The notes under the pieces: generated by a model | The model's input: the letters and a program-made list of their open reading frames with translations, nothing else | Told to the model about the DNA's origin: nothing | Database searches by the model: none | In this document: positions 60,798-64,000 of the stretch, piece after piece | How the letters are laid out: each line of letters starts with the position of its first letter | Numbering within the stretch: position 1 is the stretch's first letter | Made by a program: the position numbers and the translations under genes | NCBI RefSeq assembly: GCF_001429165.1 | Contig: NZ_LMIR01000002.1 | Coordinates: 771,883 to 835,882 of the forward strand | Reading direction: 5' to 3' | DNA: 64,000 nucleotides | DNA from: Agromyces sp. Root81 | GTDB lineage: Bacteria; Actinomycetota; Actinomycetes; Actinomycetales; Microbacteriaceae

Positions 60798-63374
60798 ATG
60801 ACCACCGATGGCGACGACACGCGGATCGTCGTCGCCGGCGCCGGAATGGTCGCGCATCGCTTCCTCGAGAGCCTGCTCAGCCGGGGTGGCCCCGAATGGC
60901 GCGTCACCCTGATCGGCGATGAGCCGCGGCATCCGTACGACCGTGTGGGCCTGACCTCGTTCTTCGCCGGTTCGTCGCCCGACGACCTCGAGCTCGAGCG
61001 CGCTCACGTCGACGACGAACGCGTGCGGTTCCTCCGCGGCGACACGGTCGCGCGCATCGACCGGGCGGCAAGCCGCGTCACGACCCGCAGCGGCGTGAGC
61101 GTGGCCTACGACCACCTGGTGCTGGCGACCGGGTCGTACGCCGCCCGTCTCGCGGTCGACGGCTACGACCACGACGGATGCTTCGTCTACCGCACGCTCG
61201 ACGATGTCGAGTCGCTCGAGGCGTTCGTCCGTCGCCGTTCGGCCGAGCTCGGCCGACCGCTCGTCGGCACGGTCATCGGCGGCGGCCTGCTCGGCCTCGA
61301 GGCGGCGGGCGCGCTGCAGGGCCTCGAGGTGGACTGCACGGTCGTGCAGTCGTCGGACCGGCTGATGTCGGCGCAGCTCGACCGCCCGGCGGGCGACGCG
61401 CTCCGACGATTGATCGAAGCACGCGGCATCCGTGTCGAGACCGAATCGGTCACGACCCGGCTCGACGCCGACCGCAGCGGCCAGGTCATCGGCCTGGAGT
61501 TCCGCGACGGCACGTACGCGCAGACCGACGTCGTCGTCTTCACCGTCGGCGTGCGCCCGCGCGACGAGCTCGCCCGGGGCGCCGAGCTCGACGTGCACCC
61601 GCGGGGCGGCGTGGTGATCGATGCCGCATGCCGCACCTCCGACCCGCGCATCTCGGCGATCGGCGAGGTCGCGAACTTCGACGGCATGTGCGTCGGCCTG
61701 GTGGCACCCGGGTACGCGATGGCCGAGGTCGCCGCGACCCGCCTTCTCGGCGGAGTGGCCGCGTTCCCCGGCTACGACCTCTCGACGAAGCTGAAGCTCT
61801 CGGGCGTCGACGTGGCGAGCTTCGGCGACGCGTTCGCCGAGACATCCGGTGCCCTCGATGTCGTCTACGCCGACCCGGTCGCGGGCGTCTACAAGAAGCT
61901 CGTACTCTCCGACGACGCGAAGACCCTGCTCGGCGGCATCCTCGTGGGCGACGCGTCGGCGTACGGGTCGCTCCGCCCACTCGTGGGCGGAGCGCTCGGC
62001 GGCGACCCCGTGGCGTACCTCGTGCCGTCGGGCGGCGTCGCGGCATCGACCGGCGAGCTCCCCGACGCCGCGCTCGTGTGCTCCTGCAACAGCGTCACCG
62101 CCGGCACGATCCGCACCGCGGTGCACGAGCAGGGCTGCACGGATGTCTCGGCGGTGAAGTCGTGCACGAAGGCCGGGGCGGCGTGCGGCTCGTGCGTGAT
62201 GATGGTCAAGCAGATCGTCGGCGCGGAGCTGGCGAAGTCGGGGGCAGCGCTCAGCACCGCGCTCTGCGAGCACTTCGAACTGTCGCGCCGCGAGCTCTTC
62301 GACGCCGTGCGCGTCTCTGGCCTCTCGACGTTCAGCGCCGTCATCGCGCGGTTCGGCACCGGGCGCGGCTGCGATATCTGCAAGCCCGTGCTCGCCAGCA
62401 TCCTGTCGACGCTCACCGGCACCCACGTGCTCGACGGCGAGAACGCGACCCTGCAGGACACGAACGACCACGTCATGGCGAACCTGCAGAAGGACGGCAG
62501 CTACTCGGTCGTCCCGCGCATCCCGGGCGGCGAGGTCACCCCCGAAGGGCTCCTCGTGATCGGCGAGGTCGCGCGGGACTTCGGGCTGTACACGAAGATC
62601 ACGGGCGGTCAGCGCATCGACATGTTCGGTGCACGGCTGGAGCAGCTTCCCGACATCTGGCGGCGTCTCGTCGACGCCGGCTTCGAGTCCGGGCACGCGT
62701 ACGGCAAGTCGCTGCGCACCGTGAAATCCTGCGTCGGTTCGACATGGTGCCGCTTCGGCGTGCAGGACGCTGTGGGCCTGGCGGTACAGCTCGAGCTGCG
62801 GTACCGCGGGCTGCGATCGCCGCACAAGCTCAAGCTCGGCGTCTCCGGCTGCGCCCGCGAGTGCGCCGAGGCGCGCGGCAAGGACGTGGGCGTCATCGCG
62901 ACCGAGGCCGGCTGGAACATGTACATCGGCGGCAACGGCGGGTTCACGCCGCGTCACGCGGTGCTGCTCGCCGAGGGGCTGGACGACGACGAACTGCTCA
63001 CCGCCATCGACCGGTTCCTGATGTACTACGTCTTCACGGCCGACCGGTTGCAGCGCACCGCACCGTGGTTCGAAGCACTCGATGGCGGCATCGACGGCCT
63101 GCGGGGCGTGATCTTCGACGATCGCCTCGGCATCTGCGCCGACCTCGACGCCGCGATGGCCCGCCACGTCGACACCTACGAAGACGAGTGGCGAGCCACG
63201 CTCGACGACCCCGAGAAGCTGCGCCGGTTCGCGTCGTTCGTGAACGCACCGACCACGCCCGACCCCTCGCTCGCGTACACCGCCGAGCGAGGGCAGCCCC
63301 GCCCGGCAACCGACGCCGAGCGCCTGGGCTCGGGCGTGCCCATCGCCGGAACGACACTGGAGGTACGCCGATGA
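60798..63374 (+). CDS. nirB: Assimilatory nitrite reductase large subunit
   Basis: 858 residues. N-terminal FAD/NADH reductase (DTRIVVAGAGMVAHRF, TVIGGGLLGLEAAGAL, FTVGVRPRDELA), a BFD-like [2Fe-2S] segment (LVCSCNSVTAGTI, SCTKAGAACGSC), then ferredoxin-like halves and the siroheme/[4Fe-4S] cysteines in SCVGSTWCRFG and VSGCARECAE. It reduces nitrite to ammonium with NAD(P)H. ATG 60726 with AGGAG could add 24 residues, but these lie over the GlnR-like box and have no family match, so 60798 is preferred. It overlaps nirD by 4 bp. Confidence 0.92.
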   Translation: MTTDGDDTRIVVAGAGMVAHRFLESLLSRGGPEWRVTLIGDEPRHPYDRVGLTSFFAGSSPDDLELERAHVDDERVRFLRGDTVARIDRAASRVTTRSGVSVAYDHLVLATGSYAARLAVDGYDHDGCFVYRTLDDVESLEAFVRRRSAELGRPLVGTVIGGGLLGLEAAGALQGLEVDCTVVQSSDRLMSAQLDRPAGDALRRLIEARGIRVETESVTTRLDADRSGQVIGLEFRDGTYAQTDVVVFTVGVRPRDELARGAELDVHPRGGVVIDAACRTSDPRISAIGEVANFDGMCVGLVAPGYAMAEVAATRLLGGVAAFPGYDLSTKLKLSGVDVASFGDAFAETSGALDVVYADPVAGVYKKLVLSDDAKTLLGGILVGDASAYGSLRPLVGGALGGDPVAYLVPSGGVAASTGELPDAALVCSCNSVTAGTIRTAVHEQGCTDVSAVKSCTKAGAACGSCVMMVKQIVGAELAKSGAALSTALCEHFELSRRELFDAVRVSGLSTFSAVIARFGTGRGCDICKPVLASILSTLTGTHVLDGENATLQDTNDHVMANLQKDGSYSVVPRIPGGEVTPEGLLVIGEVARDFGLYTKITGGQRIDMFGARLEQLPDIWRRLVDAGFESGHAYGKSLRTVKSCVGSTWCRFGVQDAVGLAVQLELRYRGLRSPHKLKLGVSGCARECAEARGKDVGVIATEAGWNMYIGGNGGFTPRHAVLLAEGLDDDELLTAIDRFLMYYVFTADRLQRTAPWFEALDGGIDGLRGVIFDDRLGICADLDAAMARHVDTYEDEWRATLDDPEKLRRFASFVNAPTTPDPSLAYTAERGQPRPATDAERLGSGVPIAGTTLEVRR

Positions 63375-63775
63375 CGCTCATGGACTCCCCCACCCCGCTC
63401 GCGCCCGGGATCGGGCTCGCGTCGAGTGAGCCCGTGACCGACTGGGTGCGCGTGTGCGACGTCGCCGACCTCGAGGTCGAACGCGGCCGCGCGGCACTGC
63501 TCGGCGACGCGCAGATCGCGCTCTTCCTGCTGCACGACGGGCGCGTGCACGCGGTGTCGAACTTCGATCCCTACAGCCGGGCCAACGTCATCTCCCGCGG
63601 CATCGTCGGCTCCCGCGCGGATCGACCAACCGTCGCCTCGCCGATGTACAAGCAGGTCTTCGACCTCCGCACTGGAGCGTGTCTCGACACGCAGGGCAAG
63701 GAGCCGATGTCGCTGCCGACCTGGCCAGTGGCGGTGGACGGCCGCCGAGTGCTCGTGCAGTCGGTGTCGCAGTGA
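63371..63775 (+). CDS. nirD: Nitrite reductase small subunit
   Basis: 134 residues. VTDWVRVCDVADLEVERG, IALFLLHDGRVHAVSNFDPY and MYKQVFDLRTGACLDTQ follow the NirD Rieske-like fold. The Cys/His cluster ligands of true Rieske proteins are absent, as expected for NirD. It starts in an ATGA overlap with nirB and ends in a GTGA overlap with the next gene, so the three are co-translated. Confidence 0.92.
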   Translation: MTLMDSPTPLAPGIGLASSEPVTDWVRVCDVADLEVERGRAALLGDAQIALFLLHDGRVHAVSNFDPYSRANVISRGIVGSRADRPTVASPMYKQVFDLRTGACLDTQGKEPMSLPTWPVAVDGRRVLVQSVSQ

Positions 63776-64000
63776 CCTCTCCCGCACGTCCCGCCCTCTC
63801 GGCGACGCTCGCCGGCTGCACGATCGTCATCACCGTCGATCGTCGCTCCCTCGAGCTCGCCGCCGCCCTGGAGCGGCATGGCGCGAACGTGCGGCACGCA
63901 CCCGCACTCACGATCGTTCCCCACATCGACGACGAGGCGCTGGTCGCGGCGACGTGGAGCCTCATCTCCCAGCCACCGGATGTCGTCGTCGTGACGACCG
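63772..64000 (+). CDS. Uroporphyrinogen-III synthase-like protein, truncated by window edge
   Basis: GTG at 63772 overlaps the nirD stop. The visible 76 residues (ATLAGCTIVITVDRRSLELA, LERHGANVRHAPALTIVPH, PPDVVVVTT) match the N-terminal domain of HemD-type uroporphyrinogen-III synthases, which form the precursor of siroheme needed by NirB. In actinobacterial nir operons this gene often carries a C-terminal winged helix or a methyltransferase fusion, which is not visible here. Confidence 0.8.
   Translation, partial: MTSPARPALSATLAGCTIVITVDRRSLELAAALERHGANVRHAPALTIVPHIDDEALVAATWSLISQPPDVVVVTT

Noticed and set aside
60537-63167. An 876-codon minus-strand frame opposite nirB
   Set aside because: Shadow frame; nirB has all cofactor motifs on the plus strand.

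Overview
This is a GC-rich stretch (by eye around 70% G+C) of an actinobacterial chromosome, most likely from the Microbacteriaceae (Agromyces-like or a close relative). The assignment is an inference. It rests on the extreme GC3 codon use, a DUF222/HNH protein, DUF2510/DUF4328 and DUF1905 proteins, a LAL-type regulator, DesK/LiaS-like sensor kinases, and an AidB-type acyl-CoA dehydrogenase. Recurrent leaderless promoters (TANNNT, 6-7 nt, then the start codon) point the same way. No rRNA, tRNA, CRISPR array, insertion sequence or phage structural gene was seen.

Layout. 1-41 kb is ordinary chromosome: a YCII protein, a YbdK-type carboxylate-amine ligase, a lipoprotein/secreted-protein pair, an AidB-like acyl-CoA dehydrogenase, a heterodimeric ABC exporter (5.4-9.3 kb), a large secreted M14 carboxypeptidase, two MFS permeases, a DNA alkyl-transferase (Ogt), a hemerythrin-like protein, two NarL-family two-component systems (20-22 kb and 36-39 kb), a frameshifted DUF222/HNH pseudogene, a glutaminase with a STAS-like tail, an epoxide-hydrolase-like enzyme, a secreted GH5 glycosidase resembling endoglycoceramidases, a berberine-bridge-like FAD oxidoreductase and a 962-residue LAL regulator.

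41.3-50.3 kb is an accessory defence island. On its left is a decayed gene and a 19-bp tandem repeat. Then come a NaeI-family restriction endonuclease, a divergent C5-cytosine methyltransferase and a Vsr mismatch endonuclease, which together make a complete R-M-V set. Next are a CxxC/HNH-like protein and a divergent, translationally coupled trio: ParB-like, SNF2-like helicase, and DUF3883 PD-(D/E)xK nuclease-like. I do not recognise this trio as a named defence system and regard it as the most interesting object in the window. The island ends against a truncated, frameshifted copy of a neighbouring coiled-coil gene, one of three paralogues (50.3-53.7 kb).

53.8-64 kb returns to chromosome: a membrane protein, a HTH/PIN toxin-antitoxin pair, an IclR regulator, a PH-domain protein, an HD-domain protein with an acidic Pro/Glu linker, and a nitrite assimilation cluster (FNT-family transporter, nirB, nirD, uroporphyrinogen-III synthase running off the end). 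A well-formed four-half-site GlnR-like box sits immediately upstream of nirB. It implies nitrogen control and a later nirB start (60798) than the first available ATG.

All functional assignments are made from sequence motifs and memory of families; no database search was run.
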